From: Rhynchonema sp. JSB1_4 | Lineage: Eukaryota > Nematoda > Chromadorea > Monhysterida > Xyalidae | Assembly (NCBI GenBank): GCA_030248065.1 | Contig: JASAMV010005742.1 | Span: forward strand, 1-64,000 | Direction: 5' to 3' | Length of the DNA: 64,000 nucleotides | Shown here: in pieces, positions 22,745 to 34,536 of the stretch | Numbering within the stretch: position 1 is the stretch's first letter | Layout: the number at the start of each line of letters is the position of its first letter | Translations under genes and position numbers: made by a program | Notes under the pieces: generated by a model | Told to the model about the DNA's origin: nothing | Databases searched by the model: none | What the model saw: the letters and a program-made list of their open reading frames with translations, nothing else

Positions 22745-24178
22745 TCCGCGGGTGCAGCAGCTTCATTTCGGTTTTGTTCAGTTTTGAAAATTGATTTTCA
22801 TTCTAACACCCTTCAAAAGAAAGAAACGCTGGTCACGTGCGTCGGATACTCTCATCAAAGAATTTTCAAATTTCAAAATCTTCTGTAATTCTAATGTTAT
22901 GTTTTGCAAAAAGTGCAGGTAAACACAGAAAATAGCAAATATAAAAGGCAAAGTGCATCATATGTCACCAAATCAGCATTATTTTGATAGGAATACCTAT
23001 CGTGTTCTTGTCCGTGGTCGATTTGGTTGCTGGCGTGTCCTGTGTCTGGCTTGTTCGGGGTTGGGTTTTTTCATTTGGGTACCAAGTCCAAACTTTGAAC
23101 ATCTGCTGTTTTTGCTCACAACCGTGGTGACTGAACTACTTACAGTATAAGTAATTTTCTTTCATTTCACCCTTGGCAACAAAAGAAACTGTTTTTGAAC
23201 ACTATTTTGGTGGCCAACCATGTCATGCGATTTATTCATCAAGAAAACAACAACAATCTCTGGATAGTAACAGAACACACAGCGACTAGAACAAGGAATC
23301 GACTGTCCAAGACACGCACAAGGAACGACTGTGTAACAATAAAAAGCGACAACAACACATTATGGGGTGGTCAACAAATAGCTAAGGTAAAGGATGACGT
23401 GTGGGAATCTCATACGAATGGGGCTTCAGATAGGCTTAAAAATTGTGCGTTTTCGGACATGGGGAGTACGAAAAAGACCTTAATTTTCTAGCCCGGGAAT
23501 TTTGGGTCCAAGAAAAAGGGCCTGTTAAGTTTGGGCCCAAGAGTTGGGCCCTGCAATTTGTTGGGCCCAGAGCGGCCTCACTATACTATTGAGCCCATTT
23601 TCGGATTTCATACGTGTCCAAAATTCCCCGTTACCCATTTTTCAACCCATTTTAAGCCTTTTCGTTAGTTTGAGTTTCTCACACGTCAACCTTTATCTAG
23701 TGTGGCTACTTTTAGACCGCCCTATAACTTGCATCACATAGTCTCGGACGGTTTGATGTTATCCAATAATTGCGGTTCTCTAATGCAATGGTAATTCTGC
23801 ATCAGTCTGAGTTCAAGTTCAACAGGCCATCTGTACCGCCATTTCCTCTTTCGCTGCAGCCATAAATGTGTGTCCAGTTGTTCTGCGACTCTGAAGGCAA
23901 ACCAACCGTGCTTTGTACTCTTAGACCAAACCGTATGACCTTGAATTTGACGCACCTAAGAAACCCCACCCTCGGCACTTTTAACAGATTCGGCACTTTA
24001 GGCAGCTTTTTTGGGTCATTTTTTCTGAAACCCCACCTTCGGGTATGGGAAATTTTTGTTTTTTTGGAGAAACCCCCCTGGTATGGGAAATTATTGATTT
24101 TTGGGGGTATGTACGGGAAATTTCCCGAAAATTGGGCTGGGTATGGGAAAGTTTCAATTTCTCAACGACACCACCCCT
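22745..24178. other. spacer with module fragment, no gene supported
   Basis: 23500-24178 resembles the GGGTATGGGAAATTTT module at 60720-61100 and ends ACGACACCACCCCTG. 22953-23150 and 23195-23490 are open frames without a recognisable domain or splice support. Confidence 0.4.
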
Positions 24179-24785
24179 GGGTGATATTTTTGAAACGGTG
24201 TAAAGGTCAGTTGGGTGTAAAGGTCGGTGGAAAGCTCGATGTGAGAAAGTTCAGTGTAAGCTCGGCGTAAGCTTGAAACATTGCACACTGAGCAAGCAGC
24301 AGACGCGCGTTTCTTAACGACACTTTGACAGTCTGCTGTGCAAGTGTAAATCGTTTGTTTGCAATATTGTTTGTGTAGGCAGGTTGCACAAACGTTTTTA
24401 AACGATGTATGAATTTCGCAACCTTTCATGGAGCCGTTTTGATTTCTTGTTGCGAGCGATCAGTTAGTGACGTCAAAATTTTTGGCACCGCCGTCAATGA
24501 ATGTTCAATTTCTCAACAGCCTTGCGGCGAAATGTTAGGTAACTTACAAATATTCCTTTAAAACGCTTGTGCAACCAGCTTAAATGAACCAGATTGCAAA
24601 CAAACGATTTACACTTGCACAGCAAACCATCAAAATTGACCTTTCGTTTAGAAACGCGCGTCTGCTGCGTGCTCAGCGTGCAATGTTTCAAGCTTACGCC
24701 GAGCTTACACTGAACTTTCTCACACCGAGCTTTCCACCGACCTTTACACCCAACTGACCTTTGCACCGTTTCGAAAATATCACCC
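24179..24785. mobile_element. foldback element, GGGTGATATTTTTGAAACGG family (large copy)
   Basis: Arms of about 200 bp carry GTGTAAAGGTCAGTTGGG and the complement. Smaller relatives are at 26221-26446 and 34178-34327. Each arm contains TGAAACAT/ATGTTTCA. Flanking duplication not clear. Confidence 0.75.
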
Positions 24786-26220
24786 CATTACCTGATGTGC
24801 CGCCGCAGTCCACGAGGGCTAGTCGAAAACAAGCGACCAAACATGCTGCCCGACTCACAATAACTGCTGACATTTGGAGGAGACAGATAACTACGCTATC
24901 TTTGATGTTTTTTTTTCAAAATTGGCGATATATCTTTTTTCAAGGAGGGTCGGCTGGACCTCAAAGTCATTCCGATGCTTTGCACACTGACTTGAGCAAT
25001 TTCGACCAACATGTTATTCAACAGAGTTCGTACCGATTCGTCGTGCTTCGCGACTTTACGTCACCACTACGTCACATACGATACGATTTAGCCTTGTGGG
25101 CACGCATTGCGTTAGATCTGTGGATGCAGTTTCGGCCCATAATGCCAGACTGCAATGGCGCCCTCGGCCTTGCCTTGGTACATACCAATTCACATACCAA
25201 TTCTACTGCTGGCGGTGTTCTCCCAAGCAGCATTTGAAGAAAACAAGAAGCATGAAACTTCAACGACCACGCGTCTCTACGAAACAATGCACTTTTGATC
25301 AGCCTTTTGTGACCGTAATACAACCAGCCATCCATTCTGGTTAGCTGTTCTTTTTTAATGACCGATGTGCGCTTGGCTGGAATGTGGGTCGGGGAGGAGT
25401 GCCATGTGGGTTGCGTCATATCTTGCCATTTGGGTTTACTTGTCAGGGCTAGGCTACTTATAGGTTGGTTAAACCCGAAATCTGAAAATATTTCCGGAAT
25501 TTGGATAACTTATGGACGGAAAATATTGCAGAATTCGGAATAATTTCCGGAGACCGGAAATGTTTTGTGTTTTTGCGTGCAAATTAATTTCTGTGTTCCG
25601 GATTGCGGAGTTATCCTTAGTCCGCCCTAAATACGACCAGCGCTAAAGATCCTTACAGCTGACGTGGGAACAACTGTTAGGTACATACGTTGGTCGCAGT
25701 ATCGCAGAAACAACGAAATCGCAAAATGTGACGCGACCCATTTTGAAATCCAAGACCGACACTCCGCGCGCGGTTGCCAACAAAGGGACTGTTAGTTTAC
25801 TTGAAGAAACTAGTCTTTGAAGAAATTTCAGTATTTTGATCAACGTAACAATCAAGCTGATGTTTCACGACTCCGTCCTGCCACCTCAACAGATCAAATT
25901 GGCGGTGACTGCGTTTGGCCTGAATGGACAGCTCATTGATCCAACAACATAGCAACACAGACTAATCGGGCAGCGAGAGTCGAAAAAGGGGAAACCGAGT
26001 AAGATAATCATTAAATTGTTTACGTTGTCGTCGGCCAGAATCTGCCAGATCCCACTCAGATCCAAATCCATCCAAGTTCCGATCAAATCCCCCGTTGGCG
26101 TGACTGATGTACGACTTGAGCTGACATCGGAGTCGAAATTCGACCAGACTATCAAAATTGACAAAATCGTAATCGAAGAACCCGGCCCCAACAATGAGAC
26201 AGCGTTAGTCTTATATCAAT

Positions 26221-26446
26221 GGGTGGAATTTTCGAAACGGTGTAAAGGTCAGTTGGGCGTAAAGGTCGGTGTAAAGTTCGGTCGACAGCTCGGTCGGCGT
26301 AGCTCGGTGTAAACGTGAAACATTGCCTATTATTAAGGTGGAATGTTTCAAGTTTACACCGAGGTCTATCACACTGAGCTGTCGACCGAGCTTTCCACCG
26401 ACCTTTACACCCAACTGACCTTTACACCGTTTCGAAAATATCACCC
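26221..26446. mobile_element. 226-bp foldback element in pseudogene intron
   Basis: Starts GGGTGGAATTTTCGAAACGG and ends CCGTTTCGAAAATATCACCC. Small member of the 24179-24785 family, sharing GTGTAAAGGTCAGTTGGG. Flanks ATATCAAT and AATATCAA are similar but not a clean duplication. Confidence 0.75.
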
Positions 26447-27263
26447 AATATCAAACTTGGTGATCGGATGTGACTGGCCTTGGGGTTGCGCGTGATTCTT
26501 ACATTAGGGAAACTAAGAAAATTACTGGAGCCACCAGTTTCGCCCCAGCTTACTAATTCTTCATTTTAGGTCGGGGAACATCATTTACGGTGGAGGAAAT
26601 CAGTGGCATCACTAAATTGTTTATAACATCCTTGATTCAAAAAAAGTGCCGTGACCCAAAGGCAGATCACATCCGATCCAATAAGATTGCCAAGCTTAAT
26701 ATCGGTCTTACTGTCTTGGCATATTTTTTCATGCATGAGATTTACACTGAAATTCTACTTTCAGGGCCACATGCAATTGCCATCTGATGAAAAACCAACC
26801 AGTGCATATTCGTTATCACGTTATCAAGATGTTGACTTGCACACTACGTTGATTTCGAAACAGCCAAATTTCGGGCAATTTTGGCCATCGGACCTTATTC
26901 AAACGACGTGTCTGTCTGATTCATCCAATTTTCGATCGACTTTATGCGACACGACACGGCCGATTGGCAAATGCGTGAAACATCAGCGCCACAAAACACG
27001 GCGTCTGTTCGATGTTCGTTTGAAGAAGTCACGTTGGGCAAATCGGAAAGGTTCGTTTAAACGCAGAACAGTTAGCGACATAATATAATAACATGACTGT
27101 TTTCTTGATTTCCATTTTTTTTCCGAAGAAACCACAAGTCGGTCGTGTGTGCTGGTGCACAGGCGCTTGCGACGAAGCAATAGACCTTAGCAATTTTGCC
27201 AATTGTCAAGCCGAGCAACCCAATACACCTTTGTAATATTGCCAAAGACAAAATAGACTTTTA

Positions 27264-27620
27264 TAGTGTTTCCTGTTTTTCTTGGTCCAAGAAAACGCGC
27301 GGGCCCGTGTTATAACTGAAGTTCTAGTTGAGGTCGAGATTACAATTTCGATTCAATCAAGCAGCTGGCGAAAACGTGTCAAAGTTTGCCTGTGGAATCT
27401 AACAACAACAATGTTTCACATGCTCGCTGTGAGCTTTGGCGTGTGTGCTGCCATGTCAGTGAAACATTTCACCATGTTTGCTGCTGAGTGTCGTGCTTGG
27501 ATTAACAAGGACACATTCTTAATCTCTTTCATTGGTTTCTGAAATCTCGACCCCAAACTGGAGTTGAGTTATAACGTGGGGTAGCTTGTTTCCTTTTACT
27601 TGCATAAAAAGGAAACGCTA
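27264..27620. mobile_element. 357-bp MITE, TAGTGTTTCC family (copy 2)
   Basis: Termini TAGTGTTTCC and GGAAACGCTA, flanked by TA (27262-27263, 27621-27622). Close relative of 14952-15308. It lies just after the truncated sixth exon of the pseudogene. Confidence 0.82.
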
Positions 27621-28817
27621 TACCATTCTGCCACGTAATAAAATGGCTGTAAAGTGTCGAAATGGCTGTGTGTAAAATGGCTGCCGAATTGCAGAATAGG
27701 GCGGTGCCCCTTTCTCACGTGGCTGAACAGGTTTTTTGCCAACACTTGCCGTGTGGCTAAATAATGACTTAACATGAATAATAGGAAAAATAAATTGCTG
27801 ATCAGTTCGTACGGTACTGCGTATCACAAAGAGCAAAATCGTCCAGCTACAACAAACCGCAACCACAGAAACATCACATATTCCACAAACATTCAAATGA
27901 GAGCAAATCTTCTCTGACACGGTTTTGCGATCGACTGAAATTTTCTGACTTCACAACACAGACCTGAGTCAAAATCATACGAGAAGTGTTGCCGTTGAGA
28001 GTTTTCAGTCATCATCGAGCCCGATCGGTGGCATAATCGGTGGTGCCGTCGGTGCGCTGATGGTTGTGTGCGTGACGGCAGTCGCTGTGCTCGCGGTGGT
28101 CTGGAATCGAAATCGAAAATTGAAACATGTCGGTTTACTTAGTTGATAAACCGATTGTGTAATGATACAGAAAAAATAGCATTTAAACACTATAAAGACA
28201 CCATAGACAATTAATTTAGGCACCAAAAGAGTCGAAGCCAATAACGCAAGTCATGGAAAAAGCAGCGGCTGTGCGTGACGAGGGAGCAGAGCAGAAAAGT
28301 GAAGTGACTAAAGAGAATAAGAAGACCAAATCAGAAACGAAAAGCTACCCATTCGTTAATGAGAATCTCGCATAATTGTGCGCTTCGGACTTTTTTACCT
28401 TTTGCTGTCAAGATGAGCCAAACTACACGACTTTTATTCTTGTCTTCAGAAAGTAATCAACTATGGCGTATAAGATTCTTTGATAAAATGAAGATCACAG
28501 TAAAGCCCATAAAATGGAATTGCAATGCAGCAGTGTGCTTCGACTGCCCATGCACATACTGATCTCAATCTCAAATATACGAAGTGACAAATGAAACTGG
28601 TTAAAGTCTTCATTAATTGATCATGATAAATGTACGCCCAGCAATCTTCTTGACCAATCAATCAGAATATATGGCTTTCCATCAGATTTGGTTCTGGCTC
28701 TTGCGGTCTCAAGAAGTGCAAAGAAAGTAAATTAACTGAATCGAGGGTGTGCTGTGAAACATTCATTCGCACTGATTTAGGCAATATCGATTAATTCTCA
28801 GTCCGACACCAAACATC

Positions 28818-30907
28818 ATGCTACCCAACTTCGAGCCGCTACACATCCCCATTCTTTTGCTGGTGCTCTCTCAAGCAACATATCAAAATCCCAAAAATGA
28901 GAAGTCACCGACCACGTGTCTGACGAAACAATGCAATTTTGGACACGCCTGCGTGACCGTAATCAAACCGGCGTTGAAAACAGGTTATAATATGCGTTTT
29001 GGTTAGTCTTTAAAAATTTTAGCCTACAAATTTATGTGTGTTTTAGGTGCGTTCACTAAAATAACTATCAAGCTGATGTTTCACGACTCTGCCCAGCCAC
29101 ATGAATCGAACAAACTGGCGGTGACTGCGTTTGGCGTGAATGGACAACTAATGGACCCGCAACACATACTAATCGGGGATGGAGAGTCGAACAAGGGAAA
29201 AACGTTGGGCTTGGAAATTTTCGTGATGTTTCCAATTTCTGCCCGTTTCTACCCCACTCCCATCTTTTAGATCCAAAACCATTCAATTCTTTACTCCATC
29301 GAACGCTGGTGTGACCCATCTGCGACTCGAGCTGACATCGCGCTCAAAACACGACCAGACAATCAGAATTGGCGACATCATAATTCAAAAATCAGGCCCC
29401 AACAACAGCGAGATTGCGTTAGTTTTATCTTTGGGTCACGCGTATTGGTCTGATGAAAAGAGTTCATTTTCTAGGGTTCCGTGCGATTGTCATCTGAAGA
29501 AGAATCAGCCAATTTACGTTCGCATGCCCCAGGTTCGCAAAACCATTGATTTTAATTTTTTTTCTTTTACACATTACCAATGTATCAGCACATTTTTGAT
29601 TTGGTTGTTTGATTTGATTGGTTATTTTGAAGTGGTTGTATTAAAACTGATCCGATCCATTTCATATACGAAATTTCCAGCAATTTTGGCCATCGAACCG
29701 CATCCAAACGACGTGTCTGTCTGATTCATCCAATTTTCGATCCACTTTATGCGACGACACGGCTGATTGGCAAATGCGTGAAACATCAGCACAACAACAA
29801 AGCGCGACCATTCGATGCTCGTTCGCAGAAGTGGAGTACACCAAAACTGGACTGGTTAGTTACTGCGCAATTTTTTTTACCCAGAGTTACCGGAGTTTTC
29901 CATCTCCAGCCCCCCCCCCAAATAGAGCCCTCTGAGGTTCTAACCGGGATAAAAAGTTTTTCCAACACTCGCCCAAAAAATCATAGGTTTCCTTCACCAG
30001 AAAAGCACATGCGGTTACTTGTGATAACATTCATCAAAAGTATTCAATAGCTATGATTTCCGTCAACACGTCAAAAACCCACATACTCAGAAACCTCGAG
30101 GGCTCTCTTCGGAAACGTTTCCGTATAGAGCACCGCGGCTCTAAGTGTTTGGGCAAAGTGTTCAAACCAAAAAAGCAGATTTACCATCTTTTTCCGAATG
30201 GAGTCCGGGGGCTTTAGATTGAAAACTCCGGTATGTACAAACCTTCATTGATTTTCTCTGGTCTTTACAGCAACCGCAAAAGGGCCGGGTGTGCTGCTGC
30301 GCGGGCGCGTGCGACGAACCGAATCTGCTTTCGTGGAACATCAACTCAACCTCAAAATTCAATGGTCCAACTAATCCAGATGAAACATTCATTCCATCGC
30401 GAACCGAAGTTGGCGTTAACGGCAGCGTATCGGCTGTGGTTGGTGACTTGACAGTGAAGTGCGATACGGTAACATTAGGAGCCCATTATTGTTAGTGCGG
30501 AAAGAAGGGAATTGATGTTACCGCTTGCCTATTCGTTAACTTTTAGGAGTCAACGAGCCCAGTTAGCACGATTGTGGGCGCGGCCGCTGGTGCGTTGTTG
30601 GTCGTGTGCGTAACACTCATTGTTGTGCTGGCCGTTGTGTGGCACAGACATCGAAAATTGAAACGCGTGAGCTCCCATGCTATTTTGTGATAAAAAAACA
30701 TTTACGCTTGTCAAACTAAAAGTACCATGTGTGATAACGTACGCTCTGCTCATCACACAGGGTGGAAAAGATGAAGATCAGTCAAAGAAGCAGTCCGTGA
30801 AGAAATCGATCCAAGGCGAAGGTGAAGACAAAAGTGAAGAGAAAGACCGCGCAGAATCATCGAGAACCAAAACCGATCAATTCCTAGACGAGAATCGCCC
30901 CCACTAA
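28818..30907 (+). CDS. single-pass type I membrane protein, unrecognised family
   Basis: Eight exons join in frame: 28818-29001, 29047-29203, 29271-29417, 29475-29532, 29681-29854, 30271-30468, 30547-30666, 30761-30907, giving 394 residues. It opens with a signal peptide (LHIPILLLVLSQ). The ectodomain has about 255 residues, with Cys pairs, a beta-rich stretch (TKITIKLMFHDS, then KLAVTAFGVNGQL, then THLRLELTSRSKHDQTI), a CDCH motif, TTCLSDSSNF, and a Cys cluster RVCCCAGACDE. A helix, GALLVVCVTLIVVLAVVW, is followed by basic residues and a Lys/Glu-rich tail of about 50 residues ending DENRPH. The middle weakly recalls a PLAT-like beta sandwich, but I do not assign it. All splice phases agree and a decayed paralogue lies just upstream, so the gene arose by tandem duplication. 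Function unknown; a surface receptor or adhesion role is only a guess. Confidence 0.75.
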
Positions 30908-31205
30908 TTGTTGGGGTTGCGTGAGCAACCTTCAAATTATTTCTGTTCATTTTATCAATTCATTCATTTTTTCAGACGGCTTATCCTCCGCTACACCATC
31001 ACTGCAAGGCGATTGCTCGAGAAGTTGAATGGAAACTTTAATCAGTGACGAAAATATAGTTAACAACTGGTCTGATCGCATATACATTAGTTTGCTCTCG
31101 CTGTTGCTTCCTTCACATCTTTTAAGCCTGCTAGTCAGATCACAAATAATCATATCACTTTGAATGTTTACCGGAAGAAGACAATGTAAAGCAATGTGGA
31201 ACGTA
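30908..31205. other. 3' flank of the membrane protein gene
   Basis: No canonical AATAAA was seen. Nothing else recognised before the next MITE. Confidence 0.3.
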
Positions 31206-31364
31206 CAGTACCGGGTGCAATTTTAGGCTGAAAGTTGAAGTCGCGTGCACGTGCGTGCGAAACAGTGCAAAATATAGACAAAAGAGGAAGTAACTTCGCG
31301 TGCATGCACGTTCACGCGCGTGCAGGCGACTTCAACTTTCAGCCTAGAATTGCACCCGGAACTG
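31206..31364. mobile_element. 159-bp foldback MITE, CAGTACCGGGTGCAATT family
   Basis: Same inverted termini as 18776-18988, with TA on both sides (31204-31205, 31365-31366), pointing to a Tc1/mariner-type insertion. The interior has CGCGTGCATGCACG hairpins. Confidence 0.82.
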
Positions 31365-33522
31365 TAGAAACACGGAACAATAGATTGCCTCACAGAGACC
31401 ATGAAGAAAACCTGTGCTTTTTGGGTCGAGTTTTGGAAAACTTTCTACCACTAATAGTATCTCCGTTGGCTCTATTCTGAAACATTTCCGAATAAAGCCC
31501 TCGGAGAGCTCTATTCGATGGGGCTGTAGATATATGGAAAACACCGGTAGATTTTTTCATTTTTTTAGCATTTTTTCCTGTGCTTGATCGGGATCCGTAT
31601 GTTTTCCAGCTAGTTTCACTTCATTCTCTGCTATCACTGTTTCGTGACCGTTGTTCACCAGAAATATGCTCAGTGCAGTAATCCGATCGAGTGTTTTGTG
31701 GAGAAACTAGCATCTGGTTGTCAAAACAAAGTCGTTGGAAAAGTGCGATGTTTTCTATCCAAGCTGACGATATCCGGCAATAAATTTGCAAATTTTGAAG
31801 GAGATAATTGCCAAACAGATTAACCAGCTGGCGCAAAGCCGAGAAACTTTGCTAAACTTCAATAGAAAGGCAGGTGACGGTAATTATAACTGCTCTACAT
31901 CAGCTTCGTGTCGCAATTCCGCACTGCCTTGAACAATCAGGGTTCCTATCGATAGGAAAGCCAAAATTCCGTTGTCAAGTGTTCAATTTTCTCATCAAGT
32001 TTGTTTGTTAACGACGTTGTTTTTTTTAAGACTTGGAACTCTCGCAATGGCTATAAATGCTCTACTTCTTGCTCAAATTTTTATTTTATTCGTTCAGATT
32101 TTGTTCGCTTATCTAGCTTACTTGCATAGCTGCTGTAACTTGGCCGAGTTACCCTACACCCGCACCAAGAAATAGTGGGTGTTGAGTGCAGTAATGTTGA
32201 TCTGTTTCGCCCTGCTTTCGCAGACAGGCTGAGGCGCTAGGGCTCGCTAGGGCTCGTGCGAACGCCTCTGGAAAGTTTGCCTAAAAAAGCCCCACCAGCA
32301 GATATAAATAGTATAGCTGAGCAGCACACCCTCAATACCTCATTTAAAATTGTACTTTTCACTTGTGATTCAAAATCCAAAGGTGATTCAAAATCCAAAC
32401 CATCTCAATTTCCAAAAATCCATTCGGAGTACCATACATAAATCGTCAAAAACTAAGTCATGCGTTACACGATTGTTTTCGCGCTGATCTGTGTTAGTTA
32501 CAAGACTTGATCTTTGGCATCGTTGACCATTGACCAATAGACTTGGTTGTGTGTGACCTTTTGACCTTCTGACACACACCTTCAAGCGAAAGCCAATTGG
32601 ATATTGTTTTCGAGCTGGTGAATCACGTAAAAGGGGTGAAACCAAACGTGGTGATTTGTTCGGTCCTGTCCAACAAGATCGGTCACATTAATCGATTCGG
32701 CCTTGCAAGGTTTGATTTCGCGCCCATGAAATGTCAGACGACATCAATTTCAAGCATTCGGGGCGTTTTCGAGTGTTTCACGAAGTGTTTCGAGTGTTTG
32801 TGGTGGCCAAGCAAAATCGACTGCGATAATTATTGTAGCCATACGTATAGTTTTGCCAATCGTCATCGGAAAATCATATACCTTCGCATACACCGCTCGG
32901 TTCGTGTCGAGTTCGAAACATTTGACAAGAGAGTTCTGTGTTTGTCCTCGTTGGACTACGCGAACGCGATCAGAACCGCGTGGTTTATACCGAGGGTTAT
33001 GGTATAACTAAAAATCATATCTTGTGATTCCCGCGCAAGAATCTGGCGTCTCACTCTGATGCAGATGTCCGTGTTGTTGCGGCCAGCGACGGCGCAGGGC
33101 GGAGTTGCCGTAACTACGACTACGGTTGGGCAGGAAATCAAGCCCATCGGAAGCATCGGACTCAACCTATTTTCGCAGTGGCAATTGATAAATGCCGACA
33201 CCGAGCCGGCTGCAACAGGAGTGAGCAAAGGGGCTACATGTCTGTATACCTACCGTACTGCCTCTAATTGAAGCCCCCCTCTGCCAGAAGTCCCCGGGTC
33301 TGGTATGCTTGGATAAATAATCATCGTAGCCGCTTCCCAAAAGAAGCCCCTCCTCAATGTTGTGTGCCAAAGCCAATACTCACAGAGTCAGTTATGTGCA
33401 CTTAGCCACTTACTCCGAGCAAATGATCGTGCACAGTATTTTTTCTGAAACTGGGTAAAACAATCGAGTTTCACAGTTACTTAGCTTTAAACTGATTACA
33501 TACCGTGCATCGCATAGGCGTA
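31365..33522. other. open frames of uncertain status
   Basis: Three + strand frames deserve mention but none is recognised: 31972-32175 (hydrophobic, MAINALLLAQIFILFV), 32597-33007 (136 codons, Cys-rich middle KCQTTSISS...CFTKCFECLWW) and 33059-33271. No joining splice pattern or known motif was found. They may be exons of an unknown gene or chance frames. Confidence 0.25.
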
Positions 33523-33686
33523 TCGATTTTTTTATTTTTAAACACTAAAATCGATTACAATTTTATGATGCTCCTCTGGTACTTAAGACTGGAACACTTT
33601 AAGATGAATTCAATTACAATCTTAAGTACCAGGCGAGTACTTCAGAATTGTAATCGATTTTAGTCTTAAAATATGGAAAAATCGAA
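33523..33686. mobile_element. small foldback element
   Basis: Inverted arms around AAAATCGATTACAATT and its complement, with CTTAAGTACC hairpin in the middle. No duplication identified. Confidence 0.55.
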
Positions 33687-34177
33687 ACGCGTAAGCGAAG
33701 GAAGCACTGTCATCAGTTTTGAGCTGAAAGTAACTGAAGCAAGATTGCTTTACCTGGTTTGCAAAAATATACACAGTACGAAGTGACATTGGTACTGTGG
33801 AAGTGGTTATATTTCAGATCCTTCGGGCCATTTCATTTCTCATATCCTCGATGTTTGTTTTCTCACAGAAGATTTTCGGTTATAGGGTGCGGAGCCCTAT
33901 TAAACCACAGTGGCGCTGAAAAACATAGAAGTCCGGTCCCAATAGAAACCATATTCTAATAGAAGCCGGAGGAAATACGGTATGTATCTCGATTTCTCCT
34001 CAACCCAACCACTATGATTATATTAATTCATGCATTTATTTTCAGACTGGTGATTGATTTGAGATTGGAGCGAGCAGAGATGAAGGAAATAACAGACAGT
34101 GATCTTTAACAAATTCATTAGGATTACACCACATGGAAACCGCGGTTTTCACACTTTGCACGTGCGTGTTGAATAAA

Positions 34178-34327
34178 AAATGTGATAGACCTCGGTGTAA
34201 ACTTGAAAAACCACCGTAATAATAGGCAATGTTTCACGTTTACACCGAGCTACGTCGACCGAGCTTTCGACCGAATTTTACACCGACCTTTACGTCCAGA
34301 CCTTTACATGGTTTCGAAAATTCCACC
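34178..34327. mobile_element. partial foldback, GTGTAAAGGTC family
   Basis: Diverged copy of 26221-26446 lacking part of the left arm; contains CACGTTTACACCGAGC and ends TTTCGAAAATTCCACC. Confidence 0.6.
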
Positions 34328-34536
34328 TAGTGTTGTTCAACGCACCGAGGTTGTTTAGCCATTCTGGCACGCACACACAAACAAGTGTTTTGCCACAACA
34401 TGGTTTCTTAAATCGTTTCCTTTCCGTTCGTTCAAATCCGTTCAAATTCTCGGCAGAAATCTCCATGATGATCTCTGTTTACAGAGTGCCCCGCGTAGGA
34501 ATTCCGTTTCTTATTTTCATCAGTTGAACCCTTCTA

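Larger units (their letters stand above)
25155..28375 (+). pseudogene. decayed upstream copy of the type I membrane protein gene
   Basis: Exon-for-exon relative of the gene at 28818-30907. Visible pieces: 25155-25339 (signal peptide HIPILLLAVFSQ), 25832-25998, 26060-26203, 26765 onward, 26876-27050, 27129 to about 27175, 28009-28128 (membrane helix, GALMVVCVTAVAVLAVVW) and about 28250-28375 (charged tail ending NENLA). Damage against the intact copy: a 1-nt insertion after TTTRL in exon 1, a stop in exon 2 (LIDPTT*), an AG-to-GG change at the acceptor before 26876, a 2-nt insertion in that exon, and a sixth exon cut off after GACDE. A foldback and a MITE lie in its introns. Breaks could partly reflect assembly error, but five independent lesions favour a true pseudogene. 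Confidence 0.75.

Noticed and set aside
24761..25237. 158-codon ORF ahead of the pseudogene
   Set aside because: Begins in a foldback element; the homologous part of the paralogue is read in another frame.
31972..33271. Candidate gene from three adjacent + strand ORFs
   Set aside because: No in-phase joins and no recognised motif; kept only as an uncertain region in the annotation.
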